Shown: in pieces, positions 10,031 through 22,000 of the stretch
Layout of the letters: each line of letters begins with the position of its first letter
Numbering within the stretch: position 1 is the first letter of the stretch
NCBI GenBank assembly: GCA_001247695.2
Contig: LGRX02033467.1
Coordinates: 1-64,000 of the forward strand
Origin: Cymbomonas tetramitiformis
Taxonomy: Eukaryota > Chlorophyta > Pyramimonadophyceae > Pyramimonadales > Pyramimonadaceae
DNA: 64,000 bases
Direction: 5' to 3'
The notes under the pieces: model-generated
Told to the model about the DNA's origin: nothing
What the model saw: the letters and a program-made list of their open reading frames with translations, nothing else
Database searches by the model: none
Position numbers and translations under genes: made by a program

Positions 10031-13000
10031 GTGAACCTCACTTCCGCGAAACATACAACTGTGCGCCATGCCCACACACACGTGTCTCTTCCGCGAAACT
10101 TGCATTCGCCTGCTATACCTACACGCGTGTTTTGGCGCAGCTCCTGTTAATATCCGTTTAATTCAGATGCCTTCGAAATAATCGCCTGATTCGTGGCTGA
10201 GTGAAGACCTGTATATTCGCGGCAGCCCCCCTTGACGAGAGCTGGGCATGCAGGGTATTGCGATGTCACCTCAAGGGGAAGAGCTGTACGTGGTGGTAAC
10301 GCCCGAAACCTGGAACCTTGTCTCCCCATCACTTGGCCGCTTCACATATCGTTCCAGCGTAAGATCGAGCTCTGACTCAGGTGGAGTGAAGTTGACGCCA
10401 GCTGAACTAACCTTGCGAAGCGCGATGAGGTTGGAAGTGTGATATCGTCCACGCGTTCGCCGGATATTGTTGATCTTTCGGGCTATGTGCTGGATTTCCA
10501 CACAGGATGGGTGGAACCAGAGGATACGCCGGATCGATCTGCAAACAGGCATGGCCCCGTCCACTTCCAAACTCGTACACCTCCTCGGCGCGGACGTAGA
10601 TCTACGAACACTGCCTACTGCCCCCAACGGCCAATAACTTCTCACACCCGTTTTTTAAACCTTTTGCTTCAATTTTCGCAAGTGCTCGCAGAGAAATCTT
10701 CGCCAACCTCAGGCCTGTATGGTAGTATGCGTACGCGCGCATGTGTACGGTTTTCACATCTCGTTTCAGAGTCCTCAGAGGGCGCTTATGGTTGTCTTGC
10801 AACCGTGTTTGCGGCTAACCGGTATCCGACACAGCCCTCCAGCCAGGCCTGCTCCCTTTGGCAAGTGACGGCACGCGCGGGTGGGTCTCGTCGCCCTCAG
10901 GGATGGTTTCGACGATAGCAGGCACAGAAGCTGGTTTCTCAGATGGCCCGCCCGGTGTCGCGCGCTTCCACTATCCGCACAGGTCGCTTCTACAACACGC
11001 ACCGGGAATCACGCACCAGCACCGTCGACGTATCCTATTTCTCTGCCGTTTGTCTTGAGCGGGCATGCGCACTTTGCGCTTGCGTGGGTTAGTGCAGCAT
11101 GCATGCGGGATCATCAAGCGGGTTGCGTTTCATAACGTAGTTGTTCCACTTTCTTGTTTCACGAGGCGTCAAAGGGCTCAAAGGCCGTCTGAGAGCAGCG
11201 CGCAACCGTTGTCAGACTTGCAGGATCACTCTTCCATTCGTCCGCTTGCGCAAAATCGGGCCTTCGCACAAGCGAGTCTCCAGAAAGCACTTGCCAACTT
11301 GTCGGCAAGAAGTTCAACTCGCTCTCGTCCCGATTGCACTCGTCGCTTCTTGTCGCGACCATCTCACTGGAGGAGCGACTGCTCGCTGGCTTGTCATTCT
11401 CGAGGCAGAACGCAACCTCGACGGAGATGTCAGGTCGCACTCGATAGCACTGATATCAAAGACTGACGAAGCTGCCCGGCCCCACCCTCGGCGCTGCGCT
11501 TCTGAGGCTCGGCGGACCTGGTGGTTGCAGTGTGGCTGTTTCTCCCGACGGGGCTAAGCTCTACATCACTGATGGGTGGAATCAGCGCGTGCGCTTCATC
11601 GCACTTGCTACAGGTGCCGCTCCACTGACTTTCGCGTTGCCCTTGCTTGACTTTCGCGGGGCTCGTGCTTGACGTTCGCATTTGCTGCCACCTCCCAAGC
11701 CAACTCCGTTAACGCGCAAACCAGCCAGCACCTGCAACGCGGACGTGCAGGGAGGCTACCTGCGCCCCTTGTAGAACCCGAGATTGGGGTGCAGGGAGGC
11801 TTCCTGCGCCCCTTGTAGAACCCGAGGTTGGGGTGCAGGGAGGCTTCCTGCGCCCCTTGTAGAACCCGAGTTTGGGGTGCAGGGAGGCTACCTGCGCCCC
11901 TTGTAGAACCCGAGGTTGGGGTGCAGGGACATGTACGATGAAGAAACAGGGACGCAAGTGCGCCGACCACCGAGTTTTGGCCCTCCGGCGGGGTTGGCTG
12001 GCAGCAACTCCGGCCGTGGGGCAAGTTGACCCCTGGGAAGTCGTCGTGGGCCGACTGATGCAAAGTGTTCACGCTGGGCCGACTCTGGGGCGCAGGGCAA
12101 GTGTTCACGCTGGGCCGACTCTGGGGCGCAGGGCAAGTGTTCACGCTGGCCGGCTCAGGAAGTGCCGGCTTTCGAGATGGCGTGGCTATGGTGGCCCGCT
12201 TTTATTATCCAGCGGGCATCGCAGCATCCCGTGACGGCTCAACAGTGTACGTCGCCGACACTTGGAACTCCCGAATACGTCAAGTGGACACAGCAACGGG
12301 CAACGTCGGCACGTTTGCAGGCAGTGCGAGAGGCAAAGAAGATGGAATGGTAACTGAGCTTAGCCTACTTCCGACTGTATGCCCCCCTATAAGCTGCGAG
12401 GCACGCTTCCAGTAGTGATCGGCACATTTCATGTCTTGCGGGAACAGGTTGAACCGAGTAAACCATTGTATCCTCCGTCTACGTCGTAGATAAAGTATGT
12501 TGAATGGAATCCAGCACAAACCCTATTGTCCTCATCCTTATCTTGGTGGGTTGAGCTACAGTCAGCACAAACCTTGACGTTATTCAGCAACTATTGATAA
12601 CCTGGCAGTAATCGGACACGAAACATCTCGTGAATCAGCTTATCTTCCAGGGCTGGCCTACATTAAGCATAAACCCTTGCATCATCATGTCCTGACGGGA
12701 CGGGCTGCAGTGAGCACAAACCCTATGGTTCTCGATCTCATATTGGCTGGTTGCCTGCTGTTTACCCCAGAAGCCATAGCCAATCAACACTAGCATATGG
12801 GCTCATTTGTATCCAGCACATTTGACCCACTGAGTCCACCCCTCTTGGCCTTCACCCAGTGCTGACGGGCTGGCATGCTGCTCCACAAACCCTATTTTCC
12901 TTCATCATACCGCGGGCTTGTGTCCAACACATGTCCTGAGGTACATCATATTCTGACTGGCTAGCTTGTATCTGGCACACACCCTATTGTACTTCACTGG

Positions 13001-16000
13001 GTGTTTACAGCCTGGCCAGTATTCGGTGCAAACCCTCCGATCCTTCACAAATGAATTTGGCCTCCATCTAGCACAAACTCTCTGATCCTTCGTGGCATAT
13101 TGAAGGGCTGAAATGTAATCTAGTGGTTTTTTTGGCATGTTTGCTGGCTGGAATGTTTCTAGCTTCAAACCTATTGACCTATTGACAAACGTATGCCGAA
13201 GGGCTGAACTGTTACGGGCTCATACCTTATTATTCTTCATGCTGTGCTGACGGGCTGGACGGTTTCCAGCACAATCTCTATTTTTCTTCCGCATTTGTTG
13301 GCGTGATGGTATTCATTACAAAGCCCAGAGTCCTTCCTCGTACGTTGACGGGCTGGGAAATATCCTGCGTAAACCCTTGTAATCTCCATGGCATGTTGAC
13401 GGGCTGGGTTTGAGGCAGCAACACGCATAGTGCCATTGCATGTTGAAGGGCCGCCCTGTATCCAGCACAAACCCTATTGCCCGTCATTGCATGTGGATGG
13501 GCCGCCCTGTATCCAGCACACACCCTATTGCCCGTCATTGCATGTGGATGGGCCGCCCTGTATCCAGCACAAACCCTATTGCCCGTCATTGCAGTGGATG
13601 GGCCGCCCTGTATCCAGCACACACCCTATTGCCCGTCATTGCATGTGGATGGGGCCGCCCTGTAACCAGCACAAACCCTATTGCCCGTCATTGCATGTGG
13701 ATGGGCCGCCTGTATCCAGCACACACCCTATTGCCCGTCATTGCATGTGGATGGGCCGCCCTGTAACCAGCACAAACCCTATCGCCCGTCATTGCATGTG
13801 GATGGGCCGCCTGCAACCAGCACACACCCTATTGCCCGTCATTGCAAGTGGATGGGCCATCGTGTAACCAGCGCAAACCCTATTGCACCTCATTGCATGT
13901 GGATGGGCCGCCCTGCAACCAGCACAAACCCTATTGCCCTTCATTGCATGTGGATGGGCCGCCTTGTGACCAGCACACACCCTATTGCCCGTCATTGCAT
14001 GTGGATGGGCCGCCCTGCAACCAGCACAAACCCTATTGCCCGTCATTGCATGTGGATGGTACGCCCTGTAACCAGCACAAACCCTATTGCCCGTCATTGC
14101 ATGTGGATGGGCCGCCCTGTAACCAGCGCAAACCCTATTGCACCTCATTGCATGTGGATGGGCCGCCCTGCAACCAGCACAAACCCTATTGCCCTTCATT
14201 GCATGTGGATGGGCCGCCCTGTGACCAGCACAAACCCTATTGCCCGTCATTGCATGTGGATGGGCCGCCCTGCAACCAGCACAAACCCTATTGCCCGTCA
14301 TTGCATGTGGATGGTACGCCCTGTAACCAGCACAAACCCTATTGCCCGTCATTGCATGTGGATGGGCCGCCCTGTATCCAGCGCAAACCCTATTGCCCGT
14401 CATTGCATGTGGATGGTACGCCCTGTAACCAGCACAAACCCTATTGCCCGTCATTGCATGTGGATGGGCCGCCCTGTATCCAGCGCAAACCCTATTGCCC
14501 GTCATTGCATGTGGATGGGCCGCCCTGTATCCAGCACAAACCCTATTGCACCTCATTGCATGTGGATGGGCCGCCCTGTATGCAGTACAAATTTTATTGG
14601 ACGTCATTACGCGTGGATGGGCTGCCCTCTATGCAGCAGTCTTCGCGTTGTCAGAATTTGCTGGCTCGACGGCGGCGCAGATACATCTCTGTTCCGCGGA
14701 AGTAGTGGGCTCCCCATGCAGGCTTGGAAGATGCTGCTGGACGGACATTCGGGCGCTTGATCAGGCAGCGAGTCCAGGGGGGGGCAAAGTAAAAGTTCAG
14801 AGCACATCCCTCATGCCTACCACCCAGGTTGCTCCTTCTTTTTCTCCACTAACACGCGTCCCGGGTGTTCTTGGAGCAGGGCACATATGCCAAGTTCTCC
14901 TTCCCGCGTGGTGTTCACCTCTCCTCATGTACGTTGCCACATCCCTGTCTTTCGTCCAGCAGCCGTGCCCCCCGGCATCGTCTCTCCCAGAATGACAAGG
15001 GACCGGCGGGGGGATACGGGAAGGGTGAGCTGACGGCCGGAGGGGGGCCGCAGCCGGAGAGATGCTTTTTGTGGCCGACACGGGCAACAACTGCATTCGG
15101 GCCGTGTCGTCCAGTGCTAATGTACAAACTCTCGCCGGTAGTGGCACCAAAGGCTTCCAGGTGTCCCCCATCCTCCACTCTGGGAACCTCCGTGACTTTG
15201 CCCGTGCCACAAATACCATGAGTTAGGCATGGGACGCCCATTCTTCCAACCCCCTTTACCGCCATCGATCGCGGCGCGCGCTTCAATCCAAAGCTGCAGA
15301 TGGCGACCCGAAAAATCACACCCGACAGACGATGGCCTGGAAACCCATCCCGATGGATGCCCTACGACTCACGGCCAACGAGTGATGTCTGGACCCCTGC
15401 CTGCGGGACACATGCGACTGAGGGGGGCTGGCGGCGGGATTCTGGGGTATTGATGCAGGATGGCCTCGGCACTATGGCAAAGTTCTCACGCCCGACCGGA
15501 CTTGCCAGCCACCCCACGGTAGCAGCCCATTCAACCCCCCGTGGCCACTGCTAGGGATCCCGCGCCACCTCACACTGTCTGCGTGATCTCGGGGCGGCTT
15601 GGCTGCAGGATCCCACGAAGCTGTATGTGACCGACACCGCCAATGCAAAAGTCCGATTGATCCGAAGCCAGCGCCACTCGCACCAGGGAGAAGCGGCGCA
15701 GGTCGGCACCCCAACCTGCCATGTGCCGTTTGCCATGTCACCGAGCCGCTCCCAGTGCCCCGCTACGCCCATCTGACGAAACGGAATCGGAGGCACACTG
15801 AACCGGGTTGCCGGCTGCCCTACGATTCACCCTCGCATCACGGATAAGGGCAGATGACGAGGCTCACCACTAAGCCTCACCGATCGAAGGGCAGATGACG
15901 AGGCTCACCACTAAGCCTCACCGATCGAAGGGCAGAAGGCGATCCGTTTACTTAATTCAGCTTCTTGTGCCCGTCCATTGGCATCCTGCCATCACGGCCG

Positions 16001-19000
16001 GGTGGTGGGGGGCATCACGGCCGGGGCCACGCAGAGCTGAGTGAGCGCTGGATCGCTTCTAAAGGTTTATCCACATGCTCGGCCTCTCATGACACCGGCT
16101 GCTGCCGTGACGGGTGGGGTCCTCAATGAGTGGGGTTTTTAGGGTTTTAGCCCTTCTACTATAGATTGGCCTTCTTCCATAGAGTGGCCTTTGCGCAGTG
16201 CACTGCTCATGGGCATCCTGAAGGCTAAAGGAGGAGGCTGCTCGCTGTCGATGGCGCTGACACGAAGACGTGACGCGCTGCCTGCACGAGACAGCTTAAT
16301 TCTGCACCAGACTCTCAGGCAGCAGATGTCTAGTATACCGCAAGGGCGCGGTGTGATCGGCTGCACGCGGCGATGACTCTGGCCTTCTGATGACTCAGTG
16401 GCGAGGGGCCTCCGAGCGTACACCTCGGCAACCCACTTTACATGGGGGACCGGCTTCCCGGTGCGCCGCTTGCGGCGGATCCCTGGCCACCGGCCGCGCA
16501 GGTGAGAGCGCTTCCGCGCGGGGTGACCGGCAGGTGACCTCCTTGTGGGTGAACGGCACGGTGCGCCTGAACGCTCCCTTCGACTCCGTCATCACCTCCG
16601 ATGGCCTCGTCCTATACGTTTCAGTACACCCCACCCACCACCCACCGGCCCCGAGGCCCGAGGCCTCGCTTGACCTGCTGGAACGCCACATTCTCACCTG
16701 CCCCAGCTCCCCTGTCTCCCCTCCCCGAAGTAGTGCACCCCCGGCTGCTCCGCGCTGCCGCGTGCGGTGGCTGCACCCTACAGTTTCGAGGGGTTTCCAC
16801 ACCAGCGGTCATGCGCGCATGTGGACGTGGCCGGGCACTGCACGGACTGGGCGCACTTGGTGAAGGCTGGTGCGGAGGAGCAGATGGCGTGTGGTGATGG
16901 CGTGATGGCGTGATGGGATGACGGGATGACGGTATGACGGGGTGACGGGGTGCGTGGGGCGCAGGATCGGGAAGCGCAGTGCATCCGGCGGGTCTCCTTA
17001 GAGACCGGCATCGTGACGACGCTTGCTGGACTGATGAGCGACGCGGAGCACTCTCACCTGCACAATCCGGTCTATACGCAAGGCAGCGCCGGGCAGGCAC
17101 GTTTCGCCGGACTCTTGTGGGGCGCGGGGCGGGGAGACCCTGAGCTGGTTTGAACTTGGGGGGTTGACCTGGAGTGTGATTTGGGTGGAGGGCGCCAGGT
17201 GAATGTGATGAAGGACACCGGGACAGGTTTGACAAAGGAGGATACGGAGCACACTGTGCGGCACACCACCAGTCATCTGCATGACATGCTCTTAGAGGCC
17301 CACCATCGCCGCCTCGCGCCGAAGGATCCGGTAGCGCCTCTGCCACATCCCTCCACAAAGCTGACATGCGATGATGCGGTCAGAGCTCTGATATATGATG
17401 ATGCGGTCAGAGCACTGAGATATAACAGTGGGATCACGCGGTCAGAGCACTGACATGCAATAGTGCGATGACGCGGTCAGAGCACTGACATGCAATAGTG
17501 CGATGACGCGGTCAGAGCACTGACATGCATCCGTGCGATGACGCGGTCAGAGCACTGACATGCATACGTGCGATGACGCGGTCAGAGCACTGACATGCAT
17601 CCGTGCGATGACGCGGTCAGAGCACTGACATGCATCCGTGCGATGACGCGGTCAGAGCACTGACATGCATCCGTGCGATGACGCGGTCAGAGCACTGACA
17701 TGCATCCGTGCGATGACGCGGTCAGAGCACTGACATGCATCCGTGCGATGACGCGGTCAGAGCACTGACATGCAATAGTGCGATGACGCGGTCAGAGCAC
17801 TGTGATGTGATGACGCGGTCAGCGCCCTGACATGCGATGACGCGGTCAGAGCAATGCCATGCGATGATGCGGTCAGCGCCCTGACATGCGATGACGCGGT
17901 CAGGGCAATGACATGCGATGACGCGGTCAGCGCCCTGACATGCGATGACGCGGTCAGGGCAATGACATGCGATGACGCGATCAGGGCAATGACATGCGAT
18001 GACGCGGTCAGGGCAATGACATGCGATGATGCGGTCAGCGCCCTGACATGCGATGACGCGGTCAGGGCAATGACATGCGATGACGCGGTCAGCGCCCTGA
18101 CATGCGATGACGCGGTCAGGGCAATGACATGCGATGACGCGATCAGAGCAATGGCATGTGATGATGCGGTCATAGCCACTCTGCGCTGCTCCAAGGTACC
18201 GTGATCTCCCCTGCCACGACATGTGACTGAGAGTGGTTGATAGGGTCCCGGCGCTGCCTTCTCATCCCACTCGCCATCCACTTCAGGGGGGAAATCGTCC
18301 CCAGGGGCCCCCCTCAGCAAGTCACCTCTTCTCGGCAGTGAGAGCGGGGAAAGCACAGCGAAGGTCCCGGCACTTGCAGGCATCCTCTATCCACATGGAG
18401 TACGAAAGAAGCATCTCGGGAGCGCCCCTCAAGCTGGCATTTCCGCTCAGCATGGTGGAAACATAGGGGGAAGCCGGGCAAATACCCCCTTGCCATGGAT
18501 TCCGAGGAACCCTAAGCAGAGGCATCTCTCAAGCTGAGGTTGGTGCGCCACGTATGTCAGGTTGGGTGATCTGCTGACGTTATGGTGCCACGCGTGCCAG
18601 GTGTCAACGGAGGCTGAGGTTGACGTCTATGCGGAAGACTCACCCAAAAAGGTGTGAACTCCTCAGCACGCATGCGCGCGGGCTGTGGGTACGGTGCAGA
18701 GCTGATTGCGGCTGGTGCAGTGATTGGCCGCGACGCTCCATGAACTGATGGACTTGGGTCGTGGAGCTTATCAATTTCGCCTCGCACGCGGCCAATAGCT
18801 GGCATTTGCACAGAGCTGCGCTGAGAATCGGCTAATAGCTGGCATTTGCACAGAGCTGCACTGAGAATCGCGCAGTGAAGGACACACCGCGCTTTGGGGG
18901 AGGATTGGCCGGGCACCTTAGATCCCGCCGAACGGCCCACGGGCTGGGCCGGCGAGATCACCATGGTAGATCCCCTTCAGTCAATCACGCAAAGTCCCGC

Positions 19001-22000
19001 TTGAACTGTGGGGGCTGAACTGTGGGGGACGACAGGAGCCAGCGCCGGTATCGTACAGCACTAATCTTGAGGAATACCAGCAAGGTGCACCCCCCGGCGC
19101 CGCCTCAGCCTCGATCGGGTGATGCTCTCGGTCTCAAAACATACATTGGCTCGATTTGTGCGAGGAGCCGGGCACCCGGGCTTGCGGAGGGTCCGCGGAT
19201 GGGAGCGCTGGCGGGAGCACGTTGGATCGTCGAAGCACAAATCGACGGAGCGTGTGAATGTGGGCCTGGACGAGGATCAGACTCCCCGTGGAACAGGCGG
19301 AGGGCCAGCCGTCCACGCAGGCTCAGGCTGCCGTGATCTGGCTTAATTGGCCATGCAGCCTATGAGGCAGTTTAGGGTCGGAGGCGGCGGTGCGCAATGG
19401 CTAATGGCTGATGGCAACGGGTGGGGCGAGGGTGGGTGAGGCGCCTCAGGGCTCGAGGAGCATAAAGCGGGAGGGTTCAGGGTGGTGAGCGATATACCGT
19501 TGCTTCCGCCTCCCGCTGTGCCACGTGGCGAGACTTGTCTTTTCAGGGGACGCCTTGCCGTCATCGCTGCTCCGCCGTGCTGCCCCGCGCGGCTCAACCT
19601 GTTGGTCATCCCAGCATAGATGCATTTCACTTGCTGGAGCCACGTGGTTTTCCACCCTCACCGTCCTCGTTGGCGAGAGGCGAGAGGCTCCGCATCAGTC
19701 TCCGCTGTCTCCCACGGTCATGGTCCTCGATGTGAGCATCGCATTGGCCGCCTGAACTCAATCGGCATCTTCGTCATCCTCAGCATCTTCTGCCAACGCG
19801 GATCGCACATCTCGGACTTTGCAAAATGACATCCCCTCCGATTTCTACCCGTCGATGCGTGTGAAGCTTCGGCTTTCTACCCGTCGATGTGTGTGAAGCC
19901 TCTGCTTTACTGTCGATGTGTGTGGAGCCGCTGCTTTCTACCCGTCGATGCGTGTGAAGCTTCGGCTTTCTACCCGTCGATGTGTGTGAAGCTTCGGCTT
20001 TCTAACCGTCGATGTGTGTGGAGCCGCTGCTTTCTACCTGTCGATGCGTGTGACGCCTCCGCGCTGTTTACCCGTCGATACGTGTGACGCCTCCGCTTTC
20101 TTCCTGTCGATGTGTGTGACGCCTCCGCTTTCTACCTGTCGATGCATGTGACGCTTCCGCAGCATGGTGCCGCTGCAGGAGCCGGCGGCCTTGACAGATC
20201 GCATGCTAGGATCGAACCGGAGAGAGGCAGCTGGCGGAAAGGGGGGAGGGGGGGCGAGGGGCTATAACGCCTGCAGGGGCCGAAGTCGCTGCTGCTGATA
20301 ATGTGGTGGGCAGTGTTCACGGGCACCTGCCTCGGAGTGACCATCGCGGCTGTGGTCCTCTTGGTGCTTTGGTGGCAATACTACGGCCGCTCCACGATGC
20401 AAAGGCTACGCCAGGTCGACCACCTTCCTTCGTCATTACTCGCATCTACTCTCTTCGCCACCTTCCTTATCCCACCACTCGCTCGTGGCACATTCTGTCC
20501 AGAGGCATGTGTGGGGGAGGACGTCTGTCAAGGAAGCGGGCTCCGGGCCTCCTATCCTCTCTGTGACGTTGGCAGCAAGGACAGCCAGTTCATCTAGCAG
20601 TGGCCTGGGCCTCGCTTCCGTGTTGATGGACATCAGAAATTTTGGATTGTCTGAGTCGTAGGGATAAGTGCACTCCCATTTCTGGAGAGGGCAGCCGGGA
20701 CGGGGCGAGCATAGAGGGATGGTCCCCTCCAGCCCACACCCTTCGCAGTACCCTCCCTGGGCGCTCTCTTGGGTCGGCCCGGCCATGGGAAGGGCAGAAC
20801 AGGAAGGAGCAGTGATGGGCGGGGCGCGTTTGGGGGGGGAGGGGGGGGTGCAGGTGCTGTCGTGGGCAATCCGGCGCCTTCACAAGTTAGCGCCGGCCGT
20901 GTTCGCCAGGCTGCATTCTGTCACTAAGCTCCTGGTTGAGCCCCTCTTTGCTGCTGGTGACGCGCCGCCGTCTCCCACCTGGCGTCTTCTGCCCTTCCGG
21001 CTCGCTTCCACCGGCCGCTGGCATCATCATTTACTGGCCTTTTGCTTCCCCTCTGGCGCCCGTCGGCTTGCCCGTGACCCCCGCCCCAGACTGCAAGCCC
21101 ACAACCTGTCCTAAGGAGTGAGCCTCGCACGCGCATCCCGCGGAAGTTTACACCAGTCAGAAGGCACGTGTGTGCAGTACGCTCACGCCGGGCTGGTGCG
21201 ATGGAGGGTGTGTGTGTGGGGGGAGCTCAGGCGGCTGGCTGCTGGGGATGATGTGGCCGCTCGCGAAGCGATTGCTGGGGCATGGGCGCCGGGTGGTCAT
21301 CTGGGGCTATGTCCGCCTCAGCCCTCTCGTGAAGGGCGCCGCAGCGCAGCTCGCCCGGCTGATGCGCCAGATGTCGGGCCTGACGGGCAGAACCGCCTGG
21401 CGCCTGGTGGCCGGCAGCGCGCAGGCTCTCATCTCCGCAGTGCGGGCCGCGTTCCCTGCCCACATGTAAGCGCCTTTCCACTCACTTCCGCACCTCCGCT
21501 CGGAGTACGTCCCAGATGACCGCCCGTGACGTGGCAGTGAACAGATCCGGAGTCTGCGGCAACGCGCGGCCTTGGTGGCAGGCGGTGCGCTGCTAGGTTT
21601 AGACTAGCTGCCGGTCTGGCGGCAAAGGGAGGAAAGAGCTGTGGGCGGTACATGGCCTGGCGGACTGGAATGATATGTCTAGCAGGGCAATCGCCAAAAG
21701 GTGCCTCAAGCATAGAATCCCCTGCCTTCCTGCCTGCCTGCCACCCCCTCACCCTCTTTGGCGGTGCAGGTGGGAGCGGGTCAAAGACGCAATGGAGTGG
21801 ATGGAACAGCGAGGCGGTCTTGCAGGCAAGGTGGTCATCTCAACCGGGTGCGAGCCCTTTTAAGTCGATTCTGCCATCATAATCAGCCGCGAGCCCTTTT
21901 AAGACGATTCTGCCGTCATAATCAGCCGCGAGCCCTGTGCAGCCGACCCGTGGTGCAATCTCTGCAGAGGCTGCCAAATGCCCTCCTGCGTCATATGCCC

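Noticed and set aside
13430..14625. CRISPR-like array
   Set aside because: Units are contiguous tandem repeats with no unique spacers, no cas genes, and the DNA is eukaryotic in character. The same applies to the 28-, 34-, 35-, 37- and 103-bp arrays.
13430..14760. Open frames of 270-360 codons on both strands
   Set aside because: They are produced by the 51-bp minisatellite (17 codons per unit) and show repeat-only composition.
17757..18383. 208-codon minus frame and 116-codon plus frame of 9-residue repeats
   Set aside because: The 27-bp tandem units make several frames open; there is no non-repeat coding context.
20436..20786. 116-codon minus-strand frame opposite the NHL tail region
   Set aside because: Slightly protein-like, but the plus strand has phase-consistent exons on both sides and no minus-strand splice partners were seen.
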